Positions 37,542 to 46,580 of a stretch of 64,000 bases of DNA are shown here, in pieces. The stretch is taken from NCBI RefSeq assembly GCF_030160835.1, contig NZ_BSPC01000028.1, forward strand, positions 124,001-188,000, in the 5' to 3' direction. A program made the translations under genes and the position numbers. The notes beneath the pieces were generated by a model, which made no database searches, had not been told where the DNA came from, and worked only from the letters and a program-made list of their open reading frames with translations. Every line of letters starts with the position of its first letter. The first letter of the stretch is position 1. The DNA is from Labrys miyagiensis. Lineage in GTDB: Bacteria > Pseudomonadota > Alphaproteobacteria > Rhizobiales > Labraceae.

Positions 37542-38547
37542 CATCGGATACTACAACCCGCTACCGATTACGGCAGCCGACTCTCTGGTCGATCTCGACA
37601 TTCCCGCCCCCGCGCCCGGTCCGCGTGATCTCCTGGTGCGCGTCAAGGCAATCTCGGTCAATCCGGTCGACGTAAAGGTGCGCGCCGGCGTAAAGCCCGC
37701 CGATGGACAGGCGCGCGTCATCGGCTGGGATGCTGCGGGCGTGGTGGAAGCGGTCGGGCCGGATGTCGAGTTGTTCAAGGTCGGCGACGAAATCTTCTAT
37801 TCCGGCACGCTGAACCGCCCCGGCAGCAATGCCGAATTGCAGGCCGTGGATGAGCGCCTTGTCGGCCGCAAGCCCGCTTCCCTCTCCTTCGAACAGGCGG
37901 CCGCCCTGCCGCTGACAGCCGTGACCGCCTGGGAATTGCTGTTCGACCGCCTCGGTATTCCGCCGGAGGACAAGACCGACAAGGGTACGCTGCTGATCAT
38001 CAACGGCGCTGGGGGCGTCGGCTCGATCCTCACGCAGATCGCCCGCCAGCTCACGGGCCTGACCGTGATTGCCACCGCCTCGCGACCGGAGACGACCGCC
38101 TGGGTCAAGGAAATGGGCGCCCATCACGTCATCGACCACCACAAGCCGCTGCCTGAGAGCCTGAAGGCTCTCGGTATCCCTGAGGTGGACTATGTCGCCG
38201 GCCTTACCGCCACGCAGCAGAACCTGCCTGCCATCGTCGAGATTCTCAGGCCCCAGGGCAGGCTGGGCCTGATCGACGATCCCGAGACGCTCGACATCGC
38301 GCCCTTCAAACGCAAGAGCCTGAGCGTGCATTGGGAGCTGATGTTCACGCGCTCGATCTACCAAACGTCCGACATGATCGCCCAGCACGAGATCCTGAAT
38401 CGGGTGTCCGAGCTGGTCGACCAGGGCGTGCTGCGCACCACGCTGAAGGAGAATTTCGGCACGATCAACGCCGCCAATCTCAAGGCCGCGCATGCGAGCG
38501 TGGAGAGCGGCAAGGCGATCGGCAAGTCGGTGTTGGCGGGGTTTTGA
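37534..38547 (+). CDS. Zinc-independent alcohol dehydrogenase/quinone reductase family protein
   Basis: About 337 residues of the MDR superfamily, closest to the 'zinc-binding alcohol dehydrogenase' annotated group (VKAISVNPVDVKVRAGV, GWDAAGVVEAVGPDVELFKVGDE). The cofactor site is LLIINGAGGVGSILTQIARQ. Classical zinc ligands are not evident. The start is GTG at 37534 with GGAG 8 bases upstream, inside a tandem duplication that also creates a tiny upstream frame. A LysR gene is divergent and likely the regulator. Confidence 0.9.
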   Translation: MKAIGYYNPLPITAADSLVDLDIPAPAPGPRDLLVRVKAISVNPVDVKVRAGVKPADGQARVIGWDAAGVVEAVGPDVELFKVGDEIFYSGTLNRPGSNAELQAVDERLVGRKPASLSFEQAAALPLTAVTAWELLFDRLGIPPEDKTDKGTLLIINGAGGVGSILTQIARQLTGLTVIATASRPETTAWVKEMGAHHVIDHHKPLPESLKALGIPEVDYVAGLTATQQNLPAIVEILRPQGRLGLIDDPETLDIAPFKRKSLSVHWELMFTRSIYQTSDMIAQHEILNRVSELVDQGVLRTTLKENFGTINAANLKAAHASVESGKAIGKSVLAGF

Positions 38548-38636
38548 AATAGGACTGGCACGCCGGGTATCGCTCCCGGGACCGCCGGCGTCTCGCCCAC
38601 AGGAATTAACTTTGCTGGCAGAGCTGCGCCAAACAC

Positions 38637-38717
38637 GGAGTGGCAGTCTCTGACTGCCATCTTCCTTCGGTATAAAACACCTCGTTTCCAAGAATGGCGA
38701 TCAGAGATCGCCACTCC
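38637..38717. repeat. REP-type palindrome doublet 3
   Basis: Arms 38637-38660 (GGAGTGGCAGTCTCTGACTG-ccat) and 38694-38717 (ATGGCGATCAGAGATCGCCA-ctcc) are in inverted order. They differ at paired stem positions (AGTC/GACT versus GATC/GATC), so each arm keeps its hairpin. It belongs to the GGAGTGGC arm type shared with doublets 4 and 5. Confidence 0.88.
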
Positions 38718-38780
38718 ACCCCCGCCTCACCCCGCAAGGTTAGTGCCTCTGGACGAGACGCCTGCGATCCCCGGGGCGTC

Positions 38781-40151
38781 CTATCCCCCTGCCCCGGTGA
38801 ACGTATCGATCACCAGCTTGACGTCCAGCACCAGGATCACGCTGGCGATCGCCCAGGAGAGCAGCGTCAGCCAGGTGGGCGTCACGAAGACGCCCATCTT
38901 GCGACGGTCGGAGACGAAGCGCACGAGCGGGATGATGGCGAAGGGCAGTTGCATCGACAGCACCACCTGGCTGAGCACCAGGAGGTCGTTGGTGCCCCGG
39001 TCGCCATAAACCGCCGTCACCACCACCACCGGCAGGATGGCAAGGCCGCGCGTGATCAGCCGGCGCGCCCAGTCCGGGATGCGCAGATGGAGGAAGCCTT
39101 CCATCACGATCTGGCCGGCCAGCGTCGCCGTCACCGTCGAGTTCACGCCGGAGGCAAGCAATGCGATGGCAAAGAGCGTCGAGGCGATGCCGACGCCGAG
39201 CATCGGCGACAGCAGCTGGTAGGCCTGCCCGATCTCCTCCACATCGGTGCGGCCATTGTTGTAGAACACCGAAGCCGCCATGACGAGAATGGCGGCGTTG
39301 ACGAACAGCGCCAGCATCAGGGCGATGGTGCTGTCGGTGACAGCCCAGCGGATGGCGGCGCGTTTGCCTTCCTCGGTCCGCTCATAGGCCCGCGTCTGCA
39401 CGATGGACGAGTGCAGATAGAGATTATGGGGCATTACCGTCGCGCCAATGATGCCGATGGCGAGGTAGAGCGCCTCCGGATTGGTGACCACGGATGCCTG
39501 AGGCAGGAAGCCTCCGACGATATCCTTGACCGCCGGTGCCGCCAGTACGATCTGGATGATGAAGCAGGAGAAGATCACCACCAGCAACGCGATGACGAAA
39601 GCCTCAAGCACACGAAAACCGCGCTGCATCAGCATCAGCACCAGGAAGACGTCCACGGCCGTGATGATGGCGCCCCAGATCAGGGGAATGCCGAACAGCA
39701 GATTGAGGGCGATGGCAGTGCCGATCACCTCAGCGAGGTCGCAGGCGATGATCGCAAGCTCGCAGGCGAGCCACAGCATGATGTTGACTGGCCGGGAATA
39801 ATGGTCGCGGCAAGCCTGGGCGAGATCGCGGCCGGTGACGATGCCCAGCCGGGCCGCGAGCGCCTGCAGGACGATCGCCATCAGATTGGACAGCAGGATC
39901 ACAGAGAGCAGCGTGTAGCCGAACTTGGAGCCGCCGGCGATATCGGTCGCCCAGTTGCCGGGATCCATATAGCCGACCGAGACCATATAGCCTGGCCCGA
40001 CAAAGGCGAGGAAACGACGCAACCACAGCCCGGTCTTCGGCACGGGCACGCTGGCATTCATCGAGCCCAGGCTCGGCCGCAGCTCTCTGTCGGGGAGCAC
40101 CCTCCAGGCCGCACCATTTGCCTGCGCCGCGCCGGCCGCATCGCCGCTCAT
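38781..40151 (-). CDS. mntH: Nramp family Mn2+/H+ transporter
   Basis: Proton-coupled manganese (and iron) importer, about 456 residues and 11 membrane helices. The metal site in TM1 is MDPGNWATD and in TM6 [13 protein letters not shown] (Met-Pro-His). The start is the ATG at 40151 with GGAGG five bases upstream; the frame is open to a TTG at 40193 but that lies next to the operator. It is divergent from mntR with a palindrome between them, so repression by Mn-bound MntR is likely. Confidence 0.96.
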   Translation of the reverse strand: MSGDAAGAAQANGAAWRVLPDRELRPSLGSMNASVPVPKTGLWLRRFLAFVGPGYMVSVGYMDPGNWATDIAGGSKFGYTLLSVILLSNLMAIVLQALAARLGIVTGRDLAQACRDHYSRPVNIMLWLACELAIIACDLAEVIGTAIALNLLFGIPLIWGAIITAVDVFLVLMLMQRGFRVLEAFVIALLVVIFSCFIIQIVLAAPAVKDIVGGFLPQASVVTNPEALYLAIGIIGATVMPHNLYLHSSIVQTRAYERTEEGKRAAIRWAVTDSTIALMLALFVNAAILVMAASVFYNNGRTDVEEIGQAYQLLSPMLGVGIASTLFAIALLASGVNSTVTATLAGQIVMEGFLHLRIPDWARRLITRGLAILPVVVVTAVYGDRGTNDLLVLSQVVLSMQLPFAIIPLVRFVSDRRKMGVFVTPTWLTLLSWAIASVILVLDVKLVIDTFTGAGG

Positions 40152-40197
40152 ACCATCCTCCAACGCAGGTCTTCCATTCTCGAACCGATTCAATAAA

Positions 40198-40213
40198 TAT
40201 AGCTTATGCTATA
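40198..40213. promoter_or_regulatory. Candidate MntR operator between mntH and mntR
   Basis: TATAGC-TTAT-GCTATA, a perfect 6-base inverted repeat in an AT-rich stretch (ATATAGCTTATGCTATAA) between the divergent genes. It resembles the MntR consensus of E. coli (ATAGC..GCTAT). It lies about 47 bases from the mntH start on the minus strand, where it could overlap the promoter. Confidence 0.7.
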
Positions 40214-40329
40214 ATATAAAGTTCAGTCAATAGAGAACCGCCTGGGCTGCATTTTATCGCTGGCATTGATAAGGCGCCCCGATTCAGGCATATCCAATGG
40301 GCAATACCGGAGAGACGAGGAGAGCCGGC

Positions 40330-40785
40330 ATGAAACGTTCCGCTGCGCTTTCAATCGGAGAGGCCGGGCTGGTCGATGCCGTCGTGCATGTCGAAAGTTT
40401 CCGGCAGGCGCGCGAGGCTCGCAGGCTCGAGCTTGTCGAAGACTATGTCGAGTTGATCGCCGACCTGATCAAGGATGGCGGCGAAGCCCGCCAGGTCGAT
40501 ATCGCCGCCCGCCTCGGCGTCGCCCAGCCTACCGTCGCCAAGATGCTGAAGCGGCTGGCCGACGAAGGTTTCGTGGCACAGCGCCCCTATCGCGGCGTCT
40601 TCCTCACCGAAGCCGGCCAGGCTTTGGCCGACGCGAGCCGCGAGCGCCACCATCTCGTCGAGGCTTTCCTGCTGGCCTTGGGCGTCGACGCGAATACCGC
40701 ACGACGCGACGCGGAAGGCATCGAGCATCATGTCAGCAAGGCAACGCTCGACGCCTTCGCGCGCTTCGTGAAGTCGAAGCGGTAA
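40330..40785 (+). CDS. mntR: Manganese-responsive DtxR-family regulator MntR
   Basis: About 151 residues. The winged helix is [24 protein letters not shown] and the metal-binding/dimer part [29 protein letters not shown]...[10 protein letters not shown] with the His/Glu ligands of the DtxR/MntR family. It lacks the C-terminal SH3-like domain, as MntR proteins do. The start at 40330 has GAGGAGAG upstream; an ATG at 40297 is also in frame. It is divergent from mntH, so autoregulation and repression of mntH are expected. Confidence 0.93.
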   Translation: MKRSAALSIGEAGLVDAVVHVESFRQAREARRLELVEDYVELIADLIKDGGEARQVDIAARLGVAQPTVAKMLKRLADEGFVAQRPYRGVFLTEAGQALADASRERHHLVEAFLLALGVDANTARRDAEGIEHHVSKATLDAFARFVKSKR

Positions 40786-40822
40786 AGTATCGCGAGCTTA
40801 GCGAACAAGGCGCGCCAAGCGC

Positions 40823-40903
40823 GGAGTGGCGGTCTCCGACCGCCACCTTCCCTTTATATAAGATATCTCGTTACCATGAATGGCGGTCGGAGACCGCCAC
40901 TCC
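40823..40903. repeat. REP-type palindrome doublet 4
   Basis: Arms 40823-40846 (GGAGTGGCGGTCTCCGACCG-ccac) and 40880-40903 (ATGGCGGTCGGAGACCGCCA-ctcc) in inverted order, spacer about 33 bases. Same arm type as doublets 3 and 5. It lies between mntR and the convergent NmrA-like gene. Confidence 0.9.
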
Positions 40904-40914
40904 AATTCCACGCC

Positions 40915-41787
40915 TCAAGCCGCCTGCTTCACTAGCCCGGCGAGTACGGTCTCGAAGCTGGTCGACCCGATAAGGTGCTCCCTCGCATTCTGTTCGAAAT
41001 CGATCCAGCTGGAATTGAAGCCGTCGAGCATCTCGATGCGGGGCTGGGGCCGCTGCATGCCCTGGCTCCGGAACAGTGCTTCCCATTGCTCGCGCGGCAC
41101 CGGCCGGGCCTCGACCTTGCGGCCGAGGGCCTGCCCAAGCAGCATGGCGATCTCGTTCTGGCTGTAGCGCCTCGGCCCCTCGATCTCGATCACCCGCCGT
41201 CCGCTCCAGCTCTCCAGCAGGGTCTTGCCGGCAACGCTGCCGATATCGGCGGTGGCGATCATCGGCACCTGCCTGTCGAGCGGTGACAGGAAGCTCGGCA
41301 TCCAGCCGGTCTCGCGTGCCGGAGCAACGTCCCAGAGCGAGTTCTCCATGAACCAGGTCGGCCGCAGGATTGCCAGCGGCACCGGGCTGTCGGCCAGCGC
41401 CTGCTCCAGGATATGGGTCTGGCCGATCAGGCCTGTGTCGTGCGGGTGCTGGCCACCGATAGAAGACAGCGCCACGACCTTGCCAGGGCGCGCGCGCTTC
41501 ACGGCTTCGGCGATGGCCGAGGCCGCTGCCCTGGCGCCGGAGAAATTCGCATCCGGATCGAAATCCGGCGGCACCATGACATAGACGCCCTCGGCGCCTG
41601 TGAAGGCCGCCGCCAGGGCATCCGCGTCATCGAAGGTGGCGAGTGCGATTTCGGCGCCTCTCCCCCGCCAGGCCGGCGCCTTGGCGTTGTCGCGCAGGAT
41701 GGCGCGGACTGGGTGGCCGGCGTCCAGCAAGGCCTGCGCCGTGGTGCCGCCGACGCGGCCCGAAATACCTGTGATGGCAAACATCAT
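40915..41787 (-). CDS. NmrA-like NAD(P)-binding protein (atypical SDR)
   Basis: 290 residues. N-terminal Rossmann motif MMFAITGISGRVGGTTAQAL (GxxGxxG) and the later VVALSSIGGQ and ILRPTWFMENSLW segments match the NmrA/quinone reductase 2-like group of atypical SDRs, redox sensors or reductases. The canonical Tyr-x-x-x-Lys is missing, as usual for this group. The start has GAGGAG upstream. It is divergent from the LysR gene at 41880, the common NmrA-LysR pairing. Confidence 0.92.
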   Translation of the reverse strand: MMFAITGISGRVGGTTAQALLDAGHPVRAILRDNAKAPAWRGRGAEIALATFDDADALAAAFTGAEGVYVMVPPDFDPDANFSGARAAASAIAEAVKRARPGKVVALSSIGGQHPHDTGLIGQTHILEQALADSPVPLAILRPTWFMENSLWDVAPARETGWMPSFLSPLDRQVPMIATADIGSVAGKTLLESWSGRRVIEIEGPRRYSQNEIAMLLGQALGRKVEARPVPREQWEALFRSQGMQRPQPRIEMLDGFNSSWIDFEQNAREHLIGSTSFETVLAGLVKQAA

Positions 41788-41879
41788 CTGTCTCCTCGAT
41801 TGAATGAGGAGGGTATGCGCCTGGACAGATCATAACTCGAATGCATAGATATCAGAACATCAATGATCTGGATTTATCA

Positions 41880-42791
41880 ATGAGCTTCGATACGCGTCTG
41901 GTGAATGGCGTCGGCGTGTTGGCGTCCGTGGTCGAGACGGGCAATTTCGTCCGCGCCGCCGAGGCTCTCGGCCTGACCCAGCCGGCGGTCAGCCGCGCCA
42001 TCGCCCGGCTGGAGACCAGGCTCGGCGTGCGTCTCCTCGATCGCACCACGCGTTCGGTTTCCCTCACCGACGAGGGGCGGCAATTCTACGAGCGGGTCAT
42101 GCCGTTGCTGGCGGATATGGAGGAAGCCGCGAGCCTGGTTGCAGGCGCCTCCCACGCTGTACGCGGCCGGCTGCGCGTCAATATCGACCCCTATTTCTCC
42201 CGGCTGCTGCTGGCCCAGCACTACCACGCCTTCCTGGGGACCTATCCCGAGATGGAGCTCGATGTGGTCACGCGGGGCCAGGCCGACGATCTGGTGGCCG
42301 ATGGCATCGATGTCGCCGTGCGCTTCGGCGAACTCTCGGTATCTTCGGTGGTTGCGCGCAAACTGCTGGAGACACGGATCGTGACGGTGGCCTCGCCTGC
42401 CTATCTGGCGAAGGCCGGCAGGCCCAAACATCCGCGCGAGACCGAAGAACACGAGTGTATACTATACCGAGATCCGGTCACCGGCCGCCCTTTCGAGTGG
42501 GAGTTTCATCGGGGAAAGGAAGTGCTGCCGGTCAACGCCAAGGGCCGTCTGCTGCTGTCCGATGCCGGCACGCTGCTCACCGCCTGCGTTTCCGGCGCCG
42601 GCATCGCGCAGATCCTGGGCCTGGGCACGCAATCCTTCATCGATGACGGGCGTCTGGTGGATCTCTTTCCCGACTGGCCGGACGAGGTCTATCCGCTCTA
42701 CGCCCTCTATCCATCCCGCCATCATCCACCGGCCAAGGTACGCGCCTTCCTCGATTTCGTGCTGGCGGCTCTCGGTCATGGCCCGGCCTGA
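41880..42791 (+). CDS. LysR family transcriptional regulator
   Basis: About 303 residues. HTH region VLASVVETGNFVRAAEALGL-TQPAVSRAIARLE, effector domain from GRLRVNIDPYFSRLLL with LPVNAKGRLLLSDAG late. It belongs to the CrgA/DmlR-like subgroup by the sequence of its effector domain (inference). The start is the ATG at 41880; an ATG at 41841 is also open. Divergent from the NmrA-like gene, which it probably regulates; only about 92 bases separate them. Confidence 0.92.
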   Translation: MSFDTRLVNGVGVLASVVETGNFVRAAEALGLTQPAVSRAIARLETRLGVRLLDRTTRSVSLTDEGRQFYERVMPLLADMEEAASLVAGASHAVRGRLRVNIDPYFSRLLLAQHYHAFLGTYPEMELDVVTRGQADDLVADGIDVAVRFGELSVSSVVARKLLETRIVTVASPAYLAKAGRPKHPRETEEHECILYRDPVTGRPFEWEFHRGKEVLPVNAKGRLLLSDAGTLLTACVSGAGIAQILGLGTQSFIDDGRLVDLFPDWPDEVYPLYALYPSRHHPPAKVRAFLDFVLAALGHGPA

Positions 42792-42942
42792 GCGCACAGA
42801 GATTGAAATGCAAAGCGCTGCGTCGCTGCTAAGACAGATTACCCACCTGCAGCGACAATAAGCGGCACGAAAATTGCTCCATATGGAGGCACACTTGGTC
42901 TAAGCACGACCTGAAGAAGAACCCTACGAACGAGTATAACGG

Positions 42943-45795
42943 ATGGATTCCACCTTGCCGGATCATGGCGTCGACCGGGCTGCCGAACTCGAAGCGCTCT
43001 GCCGCGCCAAGCTCGACAGTTCGCGTGGCCGCCTCGTCGACGAGCCCCGCTACAATCCGGTGGCACAGCTCGCCTTCGAACTGTCCCGCGATCTGGAAGC
43101 CGGCCGCATCACCAGGGCCGATCTCGATGCGCTCGCGCTGCGGCTGGGTCAGGAGACCTTCGCGGCCCGCGCCCGGGCCTTGCACGACTATGTCGGCCCG
43201 GTGGACATGGCCGGGAACCGCGCCTCGCTGCGCCGCGTGGTCGAGCGCCTGCTCGCCGACGGCCGCCGCGGCTTTTCCGGCGCAACGCCCCTCGCCCGCA
43301 CCCAGCTCGGCATCGTCTTCACGGGCCATCCAACCTTTCTCCTGTCGAGCGTGAACCGCAACAAGCTCGCTCGCATGGCCGGCGGCGAAGACGTGGCGCC
43401 GCCCGACGCGCTGATGGCGCCGGACAGCCCGATCACCCTCGCCGTCGAGCACGCCGCCGCCCTCTCGGCTCTCGATGCCGCCAAGACAGCGATTGCCGAA
43501 TTCGCCCGCGCGGCCGCCGACGTGCTGCGCGAGCGCCGCTCCTCCGAGTGGCGCTCGGTCGCGGTGGGCTATGCCGGTCTCGGTACCTGGATCGGCTATG
43601 ACCTCGACGGGCGCACCGATATCCGCTGGATCGACACGTTCCGCTTCCGCCTGGCCGAGAAGGATCACCAGATCAACCGCTATCTCGGCGAAATCGCCAG
43701 GATCGCCGCCAAGGTCGAGACCGATACGCCGACCGCCCAGCGCCTCGGCGAGCTGACCGCCCGCATCGAGCGCACCCGTGCCTGGAATGCCGCCATCCTG
43801 GACGCTTTCCGCAAGGATCCGCTCGACCGGCCGGCGCTCAAGGACGCCGCCGACATGCTGACGGTACCGCATCCTGATGCGGCCACCAGCGTGCGGCCCT
43901 ACATCGCCCTGATCGACATCGCCATCGCCGATGCCCCGCAGGAAGTCGCGCTCGACCTCGTCGCGCTGCGCAGCGAGATGCTGACGCTCGGCTTCAGCGC
44001 CGGCGAAGTCCACATGCGTATAAATTCCACGCAGCTCCACAATGCCATCCGCCAGCACCTCGATATCGAGGCCGAAGAAAGCATTTCCAGCCGTTCAATG
44101 CTGGAGCGTCTGGCGACCTTCATCCGCGAGGCGCAGCCGGTTTCGGTGAATTTCGGTTCCGTCGACATCGAGCAGAAGACGGCACTGCGCCAGTTCGTGC
44201 TGGCGGCGCAGATCCTCAAGCATGTCGACCGCGACTCCACCATCCGCCTGCTCATCGCCGAATGCGAGGCGCCGGCCACGGTGATGGCGGCCGTATACTT
44301 CTCCCGCCTGTTCGGCGTGGACGACAAGCTCGACGTCTCGCCCCTGTTCGAGACGCCGACCGCGCTCGAAAGCGCCTCGCGCTTCTTCGACGTGCTCTTC
44401 GGCATCGAGGAGTATCGCCAGGCGGTACGCCGGCGCGGAAGGCTGGCGATCCAGACCGGCTTTTCGGATTCCGGCCGCTTCATGGGCCAGATCACGGCCG
44501 CGCTGGCCATCGAGCGCCTGCACGGCCAGCTTGCCCGCGCCGCCGAGCGCCACAAGCTCACTGATGTCGAGGTGCTGATCTTCGACACCCATGGCGAGTC
44601 CGCCGGCCGCGGCGCCCACCAGGGCCATTTCGAGGATCGCGCCTTCTATGTGATGAGCCCTTGGGCGCGGCGGCAATTCGAGAGCCGCGGCATCGCGCTC
44701 AAGCACGAGATCAGCTTCCAGGGCGGCGACGGCTTCACCTATTTCGAGACGCCGGAGCTGGCGCTCGCCTGCATCACGCGGCTCTTGGAAGCGGAGGTGG
44801 CCTGGCGCGACCAATCGGCCAACGATCCCTTCTATTCCAACACAACCTTTTCCTTCGACTTCTTCCGCCGGCTTGCCTCTTTTCATAGCAAGCTGCTCGA
44901 CGATCACTCATATCATAGGGCGCTCGGCTCTTTCGCCCAGGGCCTGCTGAACGAGACCGGCTCGCGCAAATCGCGACGCCAGTTCGACGTCTCGGGCGGC
45001 GAGGTGCACCAGGTGCGCCGCATCCGCGCCATTCCGCACAACGCCATCCTGCAGCAGCTCGGCCATCCCTCCACGGTGATCGCCGGCTTCGGCACGGCGC
45101 TGCGTGGCGACGAGGACCGCTTCATCGAAACCTTCGCCAAGTCGGACCGCCTGCGCCGGCTGACCTCGCATGTCGTCCATATGAAGCGCCGCTCCTCGAT
45201 CAAGGCGCTGGCTGCCTTCTCGACGCTGTTCGACCGCGCCTTCTGGTCGACGCGGCCCTATGCCGGCGCCGAGCCGCATCTGGCCGAGCCCTGCCTGTTC
45301 ATCACCCAGTTGCTGGAGGAGGACGACCGCGCCGCTTCGCTCAACGAGCTGGCCGTGAAGCTGCGCCTCGACGCCATCACCCTGCACCGGGTGCTGGACC
45401 TCGCCGGCCTCGAACTCGGCAAGTCGGTCTCCGACAACCGCGAGCGTCTCGACATGCTGCAGGCGGTACGCCTGGCTCTCTTGCAGCACATCATCCTGAT
45501 GGCCGCCCGCGTGCCGAAATTCTCGACCCGCAACGACATCTCGCGCGAAGACATCATGGAGCTGATCTTCAGCCTGCGCATCTCCGAAGCCGTGGCGCTG
45601 CTGCGCGACGCCTATCCGGTGAACGCCCTGAACATGGAAGGCTACGCGCTGGCCGAGCCCTTCACCTATCCAGGCGACGCGCCCTCGAACTACGCCGCGC
45701 TGACGCGCACGCTGATCGATCCGATCGAGAAGACGTACAAGACGATCCTGGCTATCGGCACGGCGATTGCGCTGGAATGCGGGGCGCATGGGTAA
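42943..45795 (+). CDS. Phosphoenolpyruvate carboxylase-like protein with unusual active site
   Basis: A 950-residue protein recognisable as PEPC by length and blocks: FTGHPTF (His129, matching E. coli His138 in TAHPTE), GFSDSGR (Asp509, matching metal ligand Asp543), and a C-terminal helical part (RVPKFSTRNDISREDIMELI). It differs where the family is nearly invariant. The FHGRGGTVGRGG loop reads FDTHGESAGRGAH (residues 547-559), losing His579 and Arg581 but keeping Arg587 (Arg556). Lys546 is Arg512. The end is ECGAHG rather than the usual NTG. It could be a divergent anaplerotic PEPC, or an enzyme with another reaction. No partner gene is adjacent. Confidence 0.8.
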   Translation: MDSTLPDHGVDRAAELEALCRAKLDSSRGRLVDEPRYNPVAQLAFELSRDLEAGRITRADLDALALRLGQETFAARARALHDYVGPVDMAGNRASLRRVVERLLADGRRGFSGATPLARTQLGIVFTGHPTFLLSSVNRNKLARMAGGEDVAPPDALMAPDSPITLAVEHAAALSALDAAKTAIAEFARAAADVLRERRSSEWRSVAVGYAGLGTWIGYDLDGRTDIRWIDTFRFRLAEKDHQINRYLGEIARIAAKVETDTPTAQRLGELTARIERTRAWNAAILDAFRKDPLDRPALKDAADMLTVPHPDAATSVRPYIALIDIAIADAPQEVALDLVALRSEMLTLGFSAGEVHMRINSTQLHNAIRQHLDIEAEESISSRSMLERLATFIREAQPVSVNFGSVDIEQKTALRQFVLAAQILKHVDRDSTIRLLIAECEAPATVMAAVYFSRLFGVDDKLDVSPLFETPTALESASRFFDVLFGIEEYRQAVRRRGRLAIQTGFSDSGRFMGQITAALAIERLHGQLARAAERHKLTDVEVLIFDTHGESAGRGAHQGHFEDRAFYVMSPWARRQFESRGIALKHEISFQGGDGFTYFETPELALACITRLLEAEVAWRDQSANDPFYSNTTFSFDFFRRLASFHSKLLDDHSYHRALGSFAQGLLNETGSRKSRRQFDVSGGEVHQVRRIRAIPHNAILQQLGHPSTVIAGFGTALRGDEDRFIETFAKSDRLRRLTSHVVHMKRRSSIKALAAFSTLFDRAFWSTRPYAGAEPHLAEPCLFITQLLEEDDRAASLNELAVKLRLDAITLHRVLDLAGLELGKSVSDNRERLDMLQAVRLALLQHIILMAARVPKFSTRNDISREDIMELIFSLRISEAVALLRDAYPVNALNMEGYALAEPFTYPGDAPSNYAALTRTLIDPIEKTYKTILAIGTAIALECGAHG

Positions 45796-46087
45796 CTGGC
45801 AAGGGCGGGAGCGGCCTTGTCTCCCGCCTTCTCGTCCAGGCCCGAGATCCGACCAGTGGCCGAACTCCGCTCGTGGGCGACGGATCAATCGATATTCGCC
45901 GCTACGCTGCTCCCGCCCAACCTCTGATCTGCTCACCATGTAGGCGTGGCGGGAACAGTCGGAAAAATGATTGGGGAGGCCCGGCTGGGCTGGGGGGCTT
46001 GAGGTGCCGGGCCTCCTGCTTCATCTACGATGAAGCCCTGTGACGGTAGAAGCCCTCCGGGCCTCTCTCAAGCGTGATCACGTATAG

Positions 46088-46306
46088 CGTCCATATACCC
46101 ACGTATATGCCCTACGGCAGATCCGTAAGCTGATTGGTGCGCCGGATGTGGCCAATGTTTCCGGGCGCGCGGCGAAAGGCACGCTCGGCAAGAATCAGAA
46201 GGAGGCCTATGTCGCGAATGCCTCAGGCGAGGTGCTGTCGATTCCGGCAACAGGACGGGCGACGGTTCGGCAAGAATCGCAAAGACGCGTCGAAACAGAG
46301 AGTTAG
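46088..46306 (+). pseudogene. Coding remnant F1
   Basis: An open frame with protein-like composition but no start: ...YALRQIRKLIGAPDVANVSG... then AAKGTLGKNQKEAYVANASG and EVLSIPATGRATV, before it runs into RIME copy C and stops. I do not recognise the family; the style suggests a phage or mobile-element protein. It is bounded upstream by an in-frame TAG. Confidence 0.35.
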
Positions 46307-46344
46307 AGCAAAGCAGCGTTTACGCCTAAACGCGTTTTGCTCTA
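46268..46344 (+). repeat. RIME-like element, copy C (left end truncated)
   Basis: Matches the 3' three quarters of the element from CGGCAAGAATCGCAAAGACG to GCGTTTTGCTCTA; the first hairpin's left arm is missing. It sits between remnants F1 and F2, as if it had inserted in or near a gene that then decayed. Confidence 0.88.
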
Positions 46345-46375
46345 GGTTTCCTCAAGGGCTTGCCCTCGACGATGC

Positions 46376-46507
46376 GCCCAAGACGGCCGACGCATCCACC
46401 GCGCGGGCTGGATTACCACCTACGAAGTCCTGGTCGAGCAATGGCCGAAGAACAATCGCATCAGGCTACAGCAAGGCGGTCGGATTATCAGGGATAGCAA
46501 GGTGTAG
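46376..46507 (+). pseudogene. Coding remnant F2 (C-terminal fragment)
   Basis: A 43-codon frame with coherent protein composition: GWITTYEVLVEQWPKNNRIR then LQQGGRIIRDSKV and a TAG stop. It has no start codon of its own and begins right after RIME copy C. It may be the tail of the same gene as F1. Family unknown. Confidence 0.35.
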
Positions 46508-46530
46508 TGAACGCAAGCGATCTATCCGCC

Positions 46531-46557
46531 AAAATAAATGCCCCGCCGAAGCGGGGC
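46531..46557 (-). terminator. Rho-independent terminator of the porin gene
   Basis: On the minus strand: GCCCCGC TTCG GCGGGGC followed by ATTTATTTT. A 7-base GC stem with a stable TTCG tetraloop, 24 bases past the porin stop. Confidence 0.92.
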
Positions 46558-46580
46558 CCTTAGTGTCACGCACCCACATG

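Larger units (their letters stand above)
45796..46580. other. Gene-poor region with decayed coding fragments
   Basis: About 785 bases between ppc and the porin terminator. It contains two short reading-frame remnants (46088-46306 and 46376-46507) separated by a RIME-like copy. The first 290 bases show no coding signal that I can defend. There is no transposase or integrase. Confidence 0.55.

Noticed and set aside
37534-38547. True zinc alcohol dehydrogenase
   Set aside because: The Cys/His zinc ligands of that group are not visible; the protein fits the zinc-independent branch.
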